From contig NZ_JBFAAI010000003.1 of NCBI RefSeq assembly GCF_040639655.1, forward strand, positions 496,001 to 560,000: a stretch of DNA of 64,000 nt, written 5' to 3'. The position numbers and the translations under genes were made by a program. Origin of the DNA: Actinoplanes sp040639655 (lineage in GTDB: Bacteria > Actinomycetota > Actinomycetes > Mycobacteriales > Micromonosporaceae). Below the pieces are notes generated by a model. The model searched no databases. It saw only the letters and a list, made by a program, of their open reading frames with translations, and had not been told where the DNA came from. Position 1 is the stretch's first letter. Each line of letters opens with the position of its first letter. Of the stretch, positions 1 to 7,944 are shown one piece after another.

Positions 1-368
1 GTAGATCATCAAACTATGTTCTTTTGGCGCGTCTTCTCATAAAACCGGATTTGCGACTACAGTCCTAATCGTGTAGGCCCGGCGCAGTATGTGACACGGC
101 CCAGTCATCAAAAGGATTACCGGTGAGGGGTGTACCGGGGCTTTTCGGCCCGCTTCCGGCCGTGCTTCACACCAGATATTCACGGTGCATCCGTCGCTCG
201 CGGCGCCGGCTCCTCCTCGAACCGACACCGCACCAGGACTCCTGGCCCGAGGACGGCCGTGCGGTGCCGCCCGAGTAGATCCTGGTAGGTGCCCTACGAA
301 AGGGCCGCCCCTCGGCGAGAGGCGTCCCTTCCCGTTCCTGAAAGATCAGCTGGTACCGCGTCTATCGG
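1..368. other. Intergenic stretch without a recognisable gene
   Basis: No supported coding region is visible on either strand. The first 120 bases are clearly less GC-rich than the rest of the window, which fits accessory DNA next to the decayed mobile elements that follow. The short open frames here lack ribosome binding sites and recognisable protein content. It could be the upstream region of a gene lying to the left of the window. Confidence 0.5.
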
Positions 369-799
369 TCAGCCCCCCAGGCCGGGGATCTTGATCGGCA
401 GGTCCGGCAGCCCCGGGAGGAGCGGCTTCCGTGCCGGCACTTCCAAGTAGTGGGGCTTCTGGTCGGCCACCCGGTGGATCGGGATCAGAGTGCCGTCCAT
501 CGCGTACGCCAGGAGCCGGATGCGCCGTATGGCGGCGCCCAGGTCCTCGGCGGTGACCCTGAGCAGGGCGATCGCTTCTTCACCATAGCGCCAGGCCGTG
601 GCGACGCCGATCTCGAAGCCGGCGGCGAGGCGGGTGTAGGTGTCGCCGCTGCGCAGGTGGGCCAAGGCGAGCAGGGCCTGGCGGCGGGGTTCAGTCTCCT
701 CCACCGGGATCTGGGCTGCTGGCGGTGGCCGCGGGTGCGGTCGGCGAGGTGGTTCAGGGTCCGGCTGGACAACGAGATCGTGGACGGGTAAGACAGCAT
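369..799 (-). pseudogene. Decayed IS5-type (DDE) transposase fragment
   Basis: The leftward reading starts MLSYPSTISLSSRTLNHLA and continues, after a shift of frame near 681-697, into AHLRSGDTYTRLAAGFEIG, VATAWRYGEEAIALL and DGTLIPIHRVADQ. These are the N-terminal helix-turn-helix and first catalytic-strand segments of an IS5-type transposase common in Streptomyces and Micromonosporaceae. The frame is broken about 35 codons in. After the ADQKPHY segment the sequence leaves the family pattern, so most of the DDE catalytic domain is missing. It cannot encode a working transposase. It marks the left end of a zone of mobile-element debris with the group II intron remnant at 1.95-2.29 kb. Confidence 0.75.
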
Positions 800-911
800 G
801 GCGAGGCTCCCAGTCGGGTCGGGGCATCGGGTTTCGGTCGACTTGCTGTCCTACCTGGAGCCTCGCCCTCATCGGCCACCGGCCCCCGCCTATCGGCGCT
901 GACCTGCAAGA

Positions 912-1649
912 TCAGGTTGGAAAAGGCTCCTTGGTGTGATGGTTCTGGCCAGTGGTGTTGTTCGGGTTATTGATGTCGTTCCGGTTCTGCTGGTGGTGTG
1001 GGTTGTGGTTCTTGGCCTGGTACGGCTTGCCGTTCTGGTACGGGCCGCCGTTCTGGTACGGGCCGCCGTCCTGGTACGGGCCGCCGTCCTGGTACGGGCC
1101 GCCGTCCTGGTACGGGCCGCCGTCCTGGTACGGGCCGCCGTCCTGGTACGGCTTCTTCGGCCCGTCATAATCGTTGTATGGGTTGAACGGAACACCATTC
1201 AGCTTCCCGTACTTGATGCCTTTTTTGAACTTGAACGGGTGCGTGTAGGGGCCGCCGACCTTGAAGGACTTACCGACCAGGTAATCCGGCTTGTAGGGCC
1301 AGTCACCGGGCCATCCGCCGGTCCAGGAGTTCCAGTACCAGTCGTCCTCCTCGACCTGGAGCACCCAGACGTGACCCCAGCCGGGTACCCATGCCGGGAA
1401 GCAGTAGTAGTCGCCCCAGGCGCCATGCTTCTCACCCCACCAACCGGCCTTGCTGCACTCCCATTGTTCGTCGAAGTAGCCGACCGCATACTCGTCGTCC
1501 CAGTCCCAGTAGGGACCGGCGTTGTTCGCGGCAGGCGTGCCGGGCGACTGAACGGCGGCAGGAGCCGCCTGAACCGGGCTGATGCCGAGCATCGCACCGG
1601 CCGCCAGGGTCATGCTGGCCATGGCCAGCACACGCTTTGCATTCTTCAT
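912..1649 (-). CDS. Secreted protein with PYQDGG repeats
   Basis: 245 aa, function unknown. Translation most likely starts at 1649 because GAAAGG lies about 8 bases upstream; a longer in-frame start at 1685 has no such site. Residues 1-29 form a typical Sec signal peptide (MKNAKRVLAMASMTLAAGAM, then an ALGISPVQA-like end with AxA cleavage). The mature part is rich in Trp, Tyr, Gly and Asp, with many WxW/WY pairs and a Cys pair. From about residue 165 to 206 there are seven copies of PYQ(D/N)GG, encoded by an 18-bp tandem repeat. The tail is rich in Asn and His. This aromatic, repeat-bearing composition suggests an extracellular or surface-associated structural protein, but no family was recognised. 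Flanking DNA is mobile-element debris. Confidence 0.75.
   Translation of the reverse strand: MKNAKRVLAMASMTLAAGAMLGISPVQAAPAAVQSPGTPAANNAGPYWDWDDEYAVGYFDEQWECSKAGWWGEKHGAWGDYYCFPAWVPGWGHVWVLQVEEDDWYWNSWTGGWPGDWPYKPDYLVGKSFKVGGPYTHPFKFKKGIKYGKLNGVPFNPYNDYDGPKKPYQDGGPYQDGGPYQDGGPYQDGGPYQDGGPYQNGGPYQNGKPYQAKNHNPHHQQNRNDINNPNNTTGQNHHTKEPFPT
1030..1155. repeat. 18-bp tandem repeat, about seven units
   Basis: The unit CCGTCCTGGTACGGGCCG repeats head to tail, with two T-for-C variants at the left end and a diverged last unit at the right. It lies inside the secreted protein gene on the opposite strand and encodes PYQDGG/PYQNGG. The length is a multiple of three, so copy-number changes keep the reading frame. 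Confidence 0.95.
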
Positions 1650-1954
1650 GTCACAACCTTTCAGGCAAATCGCCATGACTTGCACAGCTCACCACGGCAG
1701 GGAAGCCCAATCTGGCGTTCAGAGGAAGGCTGACTGTTCGTACGACTCACGGGGCGTCCGTAGGGACAGGGGCCACAGAGACGGGCGCGCAACCTCCAAC
1801 CTTCACCGTCAACAGCGACGCCCTGACAGTCCCGGACACCCGCCGTCCCCCACCGCTGCTGACGGCCAGGAGCCGGCCGAGGTGATGCCCGCCGACAACG
1901 ACCTGGCGGTGGATTCGCCCCGGACGCCGGGCTCTACTGATGGGGGCGCTGTCT

Positions 1955-2288
1955 GGTTGAGTCGGCCTGGAGCGCGGTGCCCGCGTTGCCGCTGGTCCGT
2001 TTCTCCAGGCCGCTCGCCGAACCCGCCGTGCGCGTCTCCGCGCAACGGGCTCTCCACGAGGATTCCGGCTTTGAGGAACGCCTTCACCAGCGCCAGCACG
2101 CGTTTGTCCTTCACCGTGCTCGGACGCGGTCCATCAACGCGGCGTGGTCGATGGGAGTCGAAGCACGCTTCGATGTCCGCGTCGAGCACCCACCGGTACC
2201 CGTTGGTGCCGTACTGGTGGATGTCGGCAATCGCGTCCTGGGCCCGCCGCTTGGGCCGGAACCCGTAGGTTACCGCCCACGCCCGCAC
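1955..2288 (-). pseudogene. Group II intron reverse transcriptase remnant
   Basis: Leftward reading gives YGFRPKRRAQDAIADIHQYG, YRWVLDADIEACFDS and KDKRVLALVKAFLKAGIL, which are RT domain segments of bacterial group II intron maturases. An extra C after the FDS codons and a lost base further on break the frame between FDS and VKDKRV; correcting them gives IDHAALMDRVR as in intact proteins. After LKAGIL the reading runs into GAGAGCCCG...GCACGGCGGGTTCGG and CCTGGAGAAACGGAC. These resemble group II intron RNA sequence that normally precedes the ORF, so the pieces appear rearranged. There is no RT active-site YADD, maturase or endonuclease part. Confidence 0.7.
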
Positions 2289-2300
2289 CTAGGTTGCACT

Positions 2301-2342
2301 CGAAAGGCTCTGACCAGAAGGAATGCTGGTCAGGGCCTTTCG
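2301..2342. terminator. Long hairpin, probable tRNA terminator
   Basis: A 17-bp inverted repeat (2301-2317 with 2326-2342, one G-T type mismatch) encloses an 8-base loop. It ends directly beside the 3' CCA of the leftward tRNA-like gene at 2344 and, read leftwards, ends in TTTCG. This fits a Rho-independent terminator for that RNA. Confidence 0.75.
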
Positions 2343-2343
2343 C

Positions 2344-2420
2344 TGGGTGGGCCGGCCGGATTCGAACCGGCGTCCTTCGGTTCTGGAGACCGACGCGACG
2401 ACCTCTGCGCTACGAGCCCG
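2344..2420 (-). tRNA. tRNA-Trp(CCA)-like gene, atypical
   Basis: Read leftwards, a perfect T arm (GCCGG TTCGAAT CCGGC), an anticodon arm TCGGT-CTCCAGA-ACCGA with anticodon CCA (Trp), and an encoded 3' CCA are visible. The D arm is short, with only three good pairs. The acceptor stem pairs well only if one T (position 2415) is bulged out and the first pair is C-A. The discriminator base is C, not the G usual in bacterial tRNA-Trp. It may be a degenerate, mobile-element-borne or specialised tRNA rather than the housekeeping tRNA-Trp. The 5' end overlaps the last 11 bases of the upstream SUKH/ankyrin gene, and a strong hairpin follows the 3' end. Confidence 0.6.
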
Positions 2421-3582
2421 CACCGGCCGTGATTCTAGCCACGATCTCCGTCAGGACGGCGGCCCGGTCACGCGACCGGTCGTCGCCGGAGCGGTCGGCG
2501 GCGTGCCTCGCTTGCGCGGTCAGCATTCTCAGTCGCATCAGGTAGTCGCTCATCTCCGCCCACGACGGCAGCCGGGCCGCGAGCAGCCGCAACACCTCCG
2601 GGTCGTCGTTGTCGGCCGCGCGCTGGACCGCGTCCGCGGTGACCACCGCGCCCCGGTCCAGCAGTTTCCGGGCCAGGTCCGCGCTGACCGCGTGCGCGGC
2701 GGTGCGCAGCGTGTTGATCACCGGGACCCGCCGGTCCAGCAACCACGCGGCCGCGTCGAGACGCCGGTTGATCAGGGCGATGTCGATCGGGGTGAGACCG
2801 CCGCCGACCGGTTCGGCGAGGTCGCAGCCGGCAGTCGCGAGCCGGTCGAGCAGCCCGGGGTCACCGGCGGCGGCTGCCCGGTCCAACGCCAGCCGGCGCA
2901 GCCGCGGCCGTCCGGCGATAGTGCCGGCCGCCAGCGCCGACCGCCAGTCGAGGACGGCCGCGCGTACCAGATCGCGTAGTTTCCCGGCGACCCTGGGCTC
3001 CGGCCCGGACAGTTCCTCGATGGCGTCGCGCATCTCGGTGCCCGCGTCGGCGTCACCGGACTCCCACGGGTCGTCCTCGAGCGCGAGCTGACCGAAGAGC
3101 GCCCGCACGTCCGGCGCCAGCCCATCCGCCCGGTCACCCTGGCGCAACTCCCAGCCCGGCGGAAGACCCTGCTGCCAGTAGACGACCGAGCCGTTGCCCG
3201 GCCCGTCCGCGGTGTCCACGTAGAGCCGGTCCAGATACTCGAACCCGCCGAACGGCAGGAACCGGCACGGCTCCGATCCGGTCTCGTGCTCGATCCAGCC
3301 CCACAGGTCGTCATAGCCGTCCGACTCGGGGTAGAAGAGTTCGGTGAACGAGATCTGCCCGTCCAGCTGGTAGTCCAGCTGCCCACCGAAACTGGTCCGC
3401 CACAACGCGATCAGCGCCTCCGGCAACGGACCGGAACACCGCGCGGCAACCGTCTGCAGTGTCTCGTCGTCGATCGGTGGCTGCGCGTCGAGGATCAACC
3501 GGTCCGCGAAAACGGCGATGCCGGCCGCACCGGCGATCCACCGGTCCTTGTCATCGAGCAGGATCGCTTCAGGCACGGCCAC
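2410..3582 (-). CDS. SUKH (SMI1/KNR4-like) and ankyrin-repeat protein
   Basis: 390 aa, no signal peptide, so probably cytoplasmic. Residues about 30-165 match the SUKH/SMI1-KNR4 pattern: LPEALIALWRTSFGG, then a strand-rich segment with FLPFGGFEYLDRLYVDT and SVVYWQQG. Residues about 210-340 contain ankyrin-type helices (AAAGDPGLLDRLATAGCDL, LTPIDIALINRRLDAAAWLL, DLARKLLDRGAVV). SUKH proteins commonly act as immunity proteins against contact-dependent or polymorphic toxins, and ankyrins serve as binding surfaces; a toxin-neutralising role is an inference. No toxin gene lies next to it in this window. Its stop codon lies inside the 5' part of the tRNA-like gene on the same strand. Confidence 0.75.
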   Translation of the reverse strand: MAVPEAILLDDKDRWIAGAAGIAVFADRLILDAQPPIDDETLQTVAARCSGPLPEALIALWRTSFGGQLDYQLDGQISFTELFYPESDGYDDLWGWIEHETGSEPCRFLPFGGFEYLDRLYVDTADGPGNGSVVYWQQGLPPGWELRQGDRADGLAPDVRALFGQLALEDDPWESGDADAGTEMRDAIEELSGPEPRVAGKLRDLVRAAVLDWRSALAAGTIAGRPRLRRLALDRAAAAGDPGLLDRLATAGCDLAEPVGGGLTPIDIALINRRLDAAAWLLDRRVPVINTLRTAAHAVSADLARKLLDRGAVVTADAVQRAADNDDPEVLRLLAARLPSWAEMSDYLMRLRMLTAQARHAADRSGDDRSRDRAAVLTEIVARITAGAGS

Positions 3583-3743
3583 ACCCTAACCATTCGGTAC
3601 GGACCACGCCGCCCCCGCAGATTTCGGCCGGTTCCGCCAGCTACCACGCAAGTATCCCGCACCCCGGTCCTCGCGAACGGGGTAGCGCGGCGGATGTCCG
3701 ACGTGTCAAGTTGAAGCCCCGCTGACCGTTCTAGAGGAGCTCC

Positions 3744-4532
3744 ATGTCACCCGGTGACCTGCAGACCGATCGTCCGCACTCGGCCCGCATCTACGACTAC
3801 CTGCTGGGTGGCAAGGACAACTTCGAGGCGGACCGGCGCGCGGCCGAACAGGCACTCGAGCACACTCCCACCCTGCCGATCTCGATGCGTGCCAACCGCC
3901 GGTTCATGGCCCGGGTCGTCCGGCGCCTCGCCGAGCAGGGCATCGACCAGTTCCTGGACGTCGGCACCGGGCTGCCCACCTCGCCCAACCTGCACGAGGT
4001 CGTTCAGGGCGTACGGCCGGAGGCCACCGTCCTCTATGTCGACAACGACCCGCTGGTCCTCACCCATGCGCGGGCGCTGCTGACCCCGGTCGGTACCGGA
4101 GCCGTGTCCTATCTCGACGCGGACCTGCGGCAGCCCGCCACGATCCTGTCCTCCGAGAACGTCACCGAAGGCTTCGACCGGACCCGCCCGGTGGCCGTCA
4201 CCCTGATCGCCGTCCTGCAGCACGTGACCGACGACGATCAGGCCCGCGACATCGTCGAGCAGCTGCTCGCTCCGTTCCCGTCCGGAAGCGCGCTGGCCCT
4301 GTCCGTCGTCACGATCGACAACGATCAGGCCGGCCAGGGCACCGTGAACACCTACAACCAGAACGGTGTCCCGGTCGTGGCGCGTACCCGCGCCGGCGTC
4401 GAGGCTCTGTTCGCCGGCTTCGACCTGGTGGAGCCGGGTGTGGTCCCGGTCCACCACTGGCATCCCGGCCCGGAGGACAGCAGCATCGACGACGCCGCCG
4501 TGTTCATGTACGGCGGCCTGGCCCGCAAGTAG
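3744..4532 (+). CDS. SAM-dependent methyltransferase, DUF574 family
   Basis: 262 aa. The N-terminal segment SARIYDYLLGGKDNFEADR and the SAM-binding segment FLDVGTGLPTSPNLHEV are hallmarks of the S-adenosylmethionine methyltransferase family DUF574 (Methyltransf_19), expanded in actinomycetes. YVDNDPLVLTHARALL follows as the acidic loop that binds SAM ribose. Substrate is unknown for nearly all members. GAGGAG sits 5 bases before the ATG. The next gene downstream (MpaB-like oxygenase) is in the same direction 98 bp away with its own strong ribosome site, so co-transcription is possible but not required. Confidence 0.85.
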   Translation: MSPGDLQTDRPHSARIYDYLLGGKDNFEADRRAAEQALEHTPTLPISMRANRRFMARVVRRLAEQGIDQFLDVGTGLPTSPNLHEVVQGVRPEATVLYVDNDPLVLTHARALLTPVGTGAVSYLDADLRQPATILSSENVTEGFDRTRPVAVTLIAVLQHVTDDDQARDIVEQLLAPFPSGSALALSVVTIDNDQAGQGTVNTYNQNGVPVVARTRAGVEALFAGFDLVEPGVVPVHHWHPGPEDSSIDDAAVFMYGGLARK

Positions 4533-4630
4533 CCCGGCGGCGTTCGCAGCGGTTCAGCGCCGCGAAACCCTTCACCTCTCGCTTTGCCGGCAGCCGCCGT
4601 GTCGAATGTCAGAAAGAAGGAAGGGGACCG

Positions 4631-5548
4631 ATGGGCCGCTACGACCTGCGGGACCGGATCGCGAGCCTCGATCCGGAGCGTGACCACCTGGAGATCTACC
4701 AGATCTCGTCGGGGCGCGAGTTCCCCTGGGACTACACCCGGGCACTGGAGTTCGCGCTGTTCCGGACGTACTGCGTGCCGAGCATCTCGAAGCTGCTCGC
4801 GGCCACCGGGGAGTTCCGGGACCGGCCGCAGCGGCGCTACGACGACACGGCGCTGCTGATGGCCGAGATGGCGGCACACGGGTACGACTCGGAACGCGGC
4901 CGTGAGGCACTCAAGGTGGTCAACCGGGCGCACGGCCGCTACGCCATCACCAACGACGACATGCGGTACGTGCTGTCGACGTTCGTCTACGACCCGATCG
5001 ACTGGCTGGACCGTCACGGCTGGCGGCCGTTGCACGACAACGAGCGGCTGGCGGCGTTCCACTACTACCGCGCGGTCGGCAGACGGATGGGCATCAGGGA
5101 CATCCCGGAGTCGTACGACGACTTCCTGGCCTTCAAGAACGCCTACGAGCGGGAACACTTCGTCTACAGCGACACGAACGCCGAGATAGGCAGGTACACC
5201 GTGGAACTGTTCGCGGCCTGGTTCCCGCGATTCCTGCGGCCGGCGGTCCGGCTCGGGGTGCGCGGCATGCTCGACGAGCGGATGCTCACCGCTTTCGGGT
5301 TCGGTCCGGCGCCGCGCTGGGTGGGCGTTTCGGCCACGGCCGGGCTCCGGGTGCGTGCGTTCGCTCTGCGATTTTTCCCGCCCCGCAGGGAATCGGTCCT
5401 CGGCCGGTCCGAGCACAACCGCACCTATCCCGGCTATCCGGCCGGCCGCCGGCCCTCCGACCTGGGCGCACCGCCTCCGCCCTCGGATCTGCCGGCCGAG
5501 TTCCTGCGGTCATCACGTCAGGATCAGGGTCATATTGGCATGACCTGA
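4631..5548 (+). CDS. MpaB-family oxygenase (DUF2236-like)
   Basis: 305 aa, the usual length for the MpaB/DUF2236 family of haem-dependent oxygenases related to latex-clearing protein. Typical segments include the N-terminal EFPWDYTRALEFALFRTYCV, then RYDDTALLMAEMAAHGYDS, the HGRYAITNDDMRYVLSTFV stretch with the conserved His, and DFLAFKNAYEREHFVYSD. Substrates in bacteria are mostly unknown. AAGGAAGGGG about 6 bases before the ATG gives strong translation. The C-terminal 60 residues are Pro/Arg-rich and probably disordered. Function is assigned by family only. Confidence 0.75.
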   Translation: MGRYDLRDRIASLDPERDHLEIYQISSGREFPWDYTRALEFALFRTYCVPSISKLLAATGEFRDRPQRRYDDTALLMAEMAAHGYDSERGREALKVVNRAHGRYAITNDDMRYVLSTFVYDPIDWLDRHGWRPLHDNERLAAFHYYRAVGRRMGIRDIPESYDDFLAFKNAYEREHFVYSDTNAEIGRYTVELFAAWFPRFLRPAVRLGVRGMLDERMLTAFGFGPAPRWVGVSATAGLRVRAFALRFFPPRRESVLGRSEHNRTYPGYPAGRRPSDLGAPPPPSDLPAEFLRSSRQDQGHIGMT

Positions 5549-5617
5549 TGCATTGCTGCGATTCGATGTCTGAGGGTTTGCTGTGAGCACTGATCCCCCA
5601 GATCCCGGAGGTCGTTC

Positions 5618-6886
5618 ATGAGACGACGGTCCTTCGCGGCTCTCGCCGCGGTTGCGCTCTGCGCGACCACGGCAGTGTCCGCCTCCTCCCCCGTCGGTGC
5701 GGAACCGGTCGTCGAGGCCTCGGCTACCGCTGAATACGAGATCTACGATGTTCGTACGCTCAAGCAGCGCAACGCCATCGCCGGCACCGGCGTGTCCCTC
5801 GAGGACGTCGAGCACGGCGTCGCGACGGTCACCGCCACCGGCAGTGAGGTCGCCCGGCTCAAGCGGCTCGGGTTCACCGTCGAACCGGTGATGCGGACCC
5901 TCGACTTCCCGCCCGCCGACGCGGCGTACCACAACTACGCCGAGACCGTCGCGGAGATCAACTCGGTGGTGGCCGCCTACCCGGCGATCGCCAGCAAGCG
6001 GGTCATCGGCAAGTCGTACGAGGGCCGCGACATCGTGGCCGTGAAGATCTCCGACAACGTCGGCACCGACGAGGCCGAGCCCGAGGTCCTCTACGACGCC
6101 AACCACCACGCCCGCGAGCACCTGACCGTCGAGCAGGCGCTCTACCTGCTCGGGCAGTTCACCCGGACGTACGCCACCGACACCCGGGTGAGGAACATTG
6201 TCGACACCCGGGAGCTCTGGATCATCCCGATGGTGAACCCGGACGGTGTCGAGTACGACATCGCCTCCGGCAGCTACCGCTCGTGGCGCAAGAACCGGCA
6301 GCCGAACAGTGGTTCCAGCTATGTCGGCACCGACCCGAACCGCAACTACGGTTACCGGTGGGGCTGCTGCGGCGGGTCGTCGGGCAGCACGTCGTCGGCC
6401 ACCTACCGCGGCCCGTCGGCGTTCTCGACGCCCGAGGTCCGTGCGATCCGCGACTTCGTGAACAGCCGGGTGGTCGGCGGCGTCCAGCAGATCAAGGCGG
6501 CGATCGACTTCCACTCGTACTCGAAGCTGGTGCTGTGGCCGTACGGGCACACCACCGCCAACACCGCCACCGGCATGAACGCCGACCAGGCCAACACGTT
6601 CGCCACCCTGGGCCGGCAGATGGCCGCCACCAACGGGTACACCCCGCAGCAGTCCAGCGACCTCTACATCACCGACGGTGACTCGCTCGACTGGCTCTGG
6701 GGCCAGCACAAGATCTTCGCGTACACCTTCGAGCTGTACCCGGGGAGCTCGGGCGGCGGCGGCTTCTACCCGCCGGCCAGCGTGATCCCGACCGAGACGG
6801 CCCGCAACCGGACGGCGGCACTGATGCTGGCCGAGGCGGCGGACTGCCCGTACAAGGTGATCAACAAGCAGTCCACGTACTGCTGA
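5618..6886 (+). CDS. Secreted zinc carboxypeptidase, M14 family
   Basis: 422 aa precursor. Residues 1-28 form a Sec signal peptide ending SSPVGA; residues about 30-100 look like an activation propeptide. The zinc ligands are visible: H164-A-R-E167 in the NHHAREHLT motif and H299 in IDFHSYSK. Substrate-binding NRNYGYRW is near 241-248 and the catalytic Glu is E372 in YTFELYP. This is the carboxypeptidase T/SG group, which removes C-terminal residues from peptides outside the cell. GGAGG precedes the ATG. A strong hairpin follows 8 bases after the stop, so it is probably monocistronic. A secreted trypsin lies just downstream and may activate it or share its role in protein scavenging (inference). 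Confidence 0.93.
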   Translation: MRRRSFAALAAVALCATTAVSASSPVGAEPVVEASATAEYEIYDVRTLKQRNAIAGTGVSLEDVEHGVATVTATGSEVARLKRLGFTVEPVMRTLDFPPADAAYHNYAETVAEINSVVAAYPAIASKRVIGKSYEGRDIVAVKISDNVGTDEAEPEVLYDANHHAREHLTVEQALYLLGQFTRTYATDTRVRNIVDTRELWIIPMVNPDGVEYDIASGSYRSWRKNRQPNSGSSYVGTDPNRNYGYRWGCCGGSSGSTSSATYRGPSAFSTPEVRAIRDFVNSRVVGGVQQIKAAIDFHSYSKLVLWPYGHTTANTATGMNADQANTFATLGRQMAATNGYTPQQSSDLYITDGDSLDWLWGQHKIFAYTFELYPGSSGGGGFYPPASVIPTETARNRTAALMLAEAADCPYKVINKQSTYC

Positions 6887-6893
6887 CACTCCC

Positions 6894-6935
6894 CGGCCTG
6901 CCGGCCACCGGCGATCGTCGGTGGCCGGCAGGCCG
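6894..6935 (+). terminator. Strong hairpin after the carboxypeptidase gene
   Basis: A perfect 16-bp inverted repeat (6894-6909 with 6920-6935) encloses a 10-base loop. There is no T run, as is common for actinomycete terminators. It lies 8 bases after the M14 peptidase stop codon. Confidence 0.8.
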
Positions 6936-6939
6936 AAGT

Positions 6940-7018
6940 GCTTCTCCGGCTCCGCGTCACGAAAACGCTTCTCCGGCTTCCCGTCACGGAAGCGCTTCTC
7001 CGGCTCCGCGATATAAGC
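6940..7018. repeat. 27-bp direct repeat, three units
   Basis: Units at 6940-6966, 6967-6993 and 6994-7018 share GCTTCTCCGGCT and diverge slightly after it; the last unit is shortened and changes into the AT-richer sequence before the trypsin gene. They lie between the carboxypeptidase terminator and the trypsin start, so they could carry regulatory sites or simply be slippage products. Confidence 0.85.
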
Positions 7019-7088
7019 GAAGCGAGATGTTTATATGTATGAATTTCGATGCCATGCTCGGTGCACCCCAGATCAGAGGAGAACCGAG

Positions 7089-7889
7089 ATGCGCAGATGG
7101 CGAACCCTTCTGGCGATGCTGGCCGCGGTCGTCACCGCCGCCACGATGTCACCGGCCCCCGCGTCGGCGGCCGGAGCCGACGACCCGGTCGTCACCCCGT
7201 ACGTGGTCGGTGGCAGCCGCGCCGCCCTGGGCGAGTTCCCGTTCATGGTGCGGCTCTCGATGGGCTGCGGCGGCGCTCTCTACAGCCCCACCCTCGTCCT
7301 GACCGCGGCCCACTGTGTCGGCCGGACCGGCGCCAACTCGTCGATCACCGCCACCTTCGGCGTCGTCGACCTGCAGTCGTCGGCTCGCGTGACCCGGCGC
7401 TCCAACTACGTCTACCGGGCGCCCGGCTACAACGGCAACGGCGACGACTGGGCGCTCATCCGCCTGGCCAGCCCGGTCAGCGGCGCCAACATCGCCACCC
7501 TGCCGATCACGACCTCCACGGCGTACGACTCCGGGACCTTCACCATCGCCGGCTGGGGCGCCAACCGTGAAGGCGGCGCACAGCAGCGCTACCTTCTCAA
7601 GGCGACCGTACCGTTCGTCAGTGACGCCACCTGCAACTCCAGTGCCATGTACGGCGGCCAGGTGATCGCCGCCGAGGAGATCTGCGCCGGTCTGACCTCC
7701 GGCGGCGTCGACACCTGCCAGGGCGACTCCGGTGGCCCGATGTTCCGCCAGGGCGCATCCGGCTGGGTCCAGGTCGGCATCGTCAGCTGGGGCGACGGTT
7801 GCGCCCGCCCGAACAAGCCGGGTGTCTACACCCAGGTCAGCTACTACTCCTCCGCGATCCGCTCCGCCGCCACCAGCCTCGGCGGCTGA
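7089..7889 (+). CDS. Secreted trypsin-like serine protease, S1 family
   Basis: 266 aa from the ATG at 7089, chosen because GAGGAG lies 8 bases upstream; an upstream in-frame ATG at 7035 would spoil the signal peptide. Signal peptide residues 1-28 end in ASA, followed by a short propeptide and the mature start VVGGSRAALGEFPF. Catalytic triad: H75 in LTAAHC, D120 in GDDWALI, S214 in QGDSGGP. Asp208, six residues before the Ser, is the trypsin S1-pocket Asp, so cleavage after Lys/Arg is expected. Six Cys fit the usual disulfide pattern. It acts outside the cell. A perfect 15-bp hairpin follows 15 bases after the stop. Confidence 0.95.
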   Translation: MRRWRTLLAMLAAVVTAATMSPAPASAAGADDPVVTPYVVGGSRAALGEFPFMVRLSMGCGGALYSPTLVLTAAHCVGRTGANSSITATFGVVDLQSSARVTRRSNYVYRAPGYNGNGDDWALIRLASPVSGANIATLPITTSTAYDSGTFTIAGWGANREGGAQQRYLLKATVPFVSDATCNSSAMYGGQVIAAEEICAGLTSGGVDTCQGDSGGPMFRQGASGWVQVGIVSWGDGCARPNKPGVYTQVSYYSSAIRSAATSLGG

Positions 7890-7904
7890 ACCGTCCTCTG
7901 ATCA

Positions 7905-7941
7905 CCACCGGGCGCCCGCTGTCTCTGCGGGCGCCCGGTGG
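7905..7941 (+). terminator. Perfect 15-bp hairpin between protease and PPOX gene
   Basis: Arms 7905-7919 and 7927-7941 pair perfectly around the loop TGTCTCT. It can terminate the protease transcript. It also ends only 3 bases before the ATG of the next gene at 7945, so it could hide that gene's ribosome site. Confidence 0.8.
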
Positions 7942-7944
7942 ATC

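Noticed and set aside
936..1733. Rightward open frame through the PYQDGG repeat region
   Set aside because: It exists only because the 18-bp repeat is open in all frames; there is no ribosome site or signal, and the leftward frame has a signal peptide and ribosome site.
1..2420. Integrated element with attachment sites at the tRNA
   Set aside because: No integrase gene and no repeated tRNA 3' end was found within the window; only decayed transposon and intron fragments are seen.
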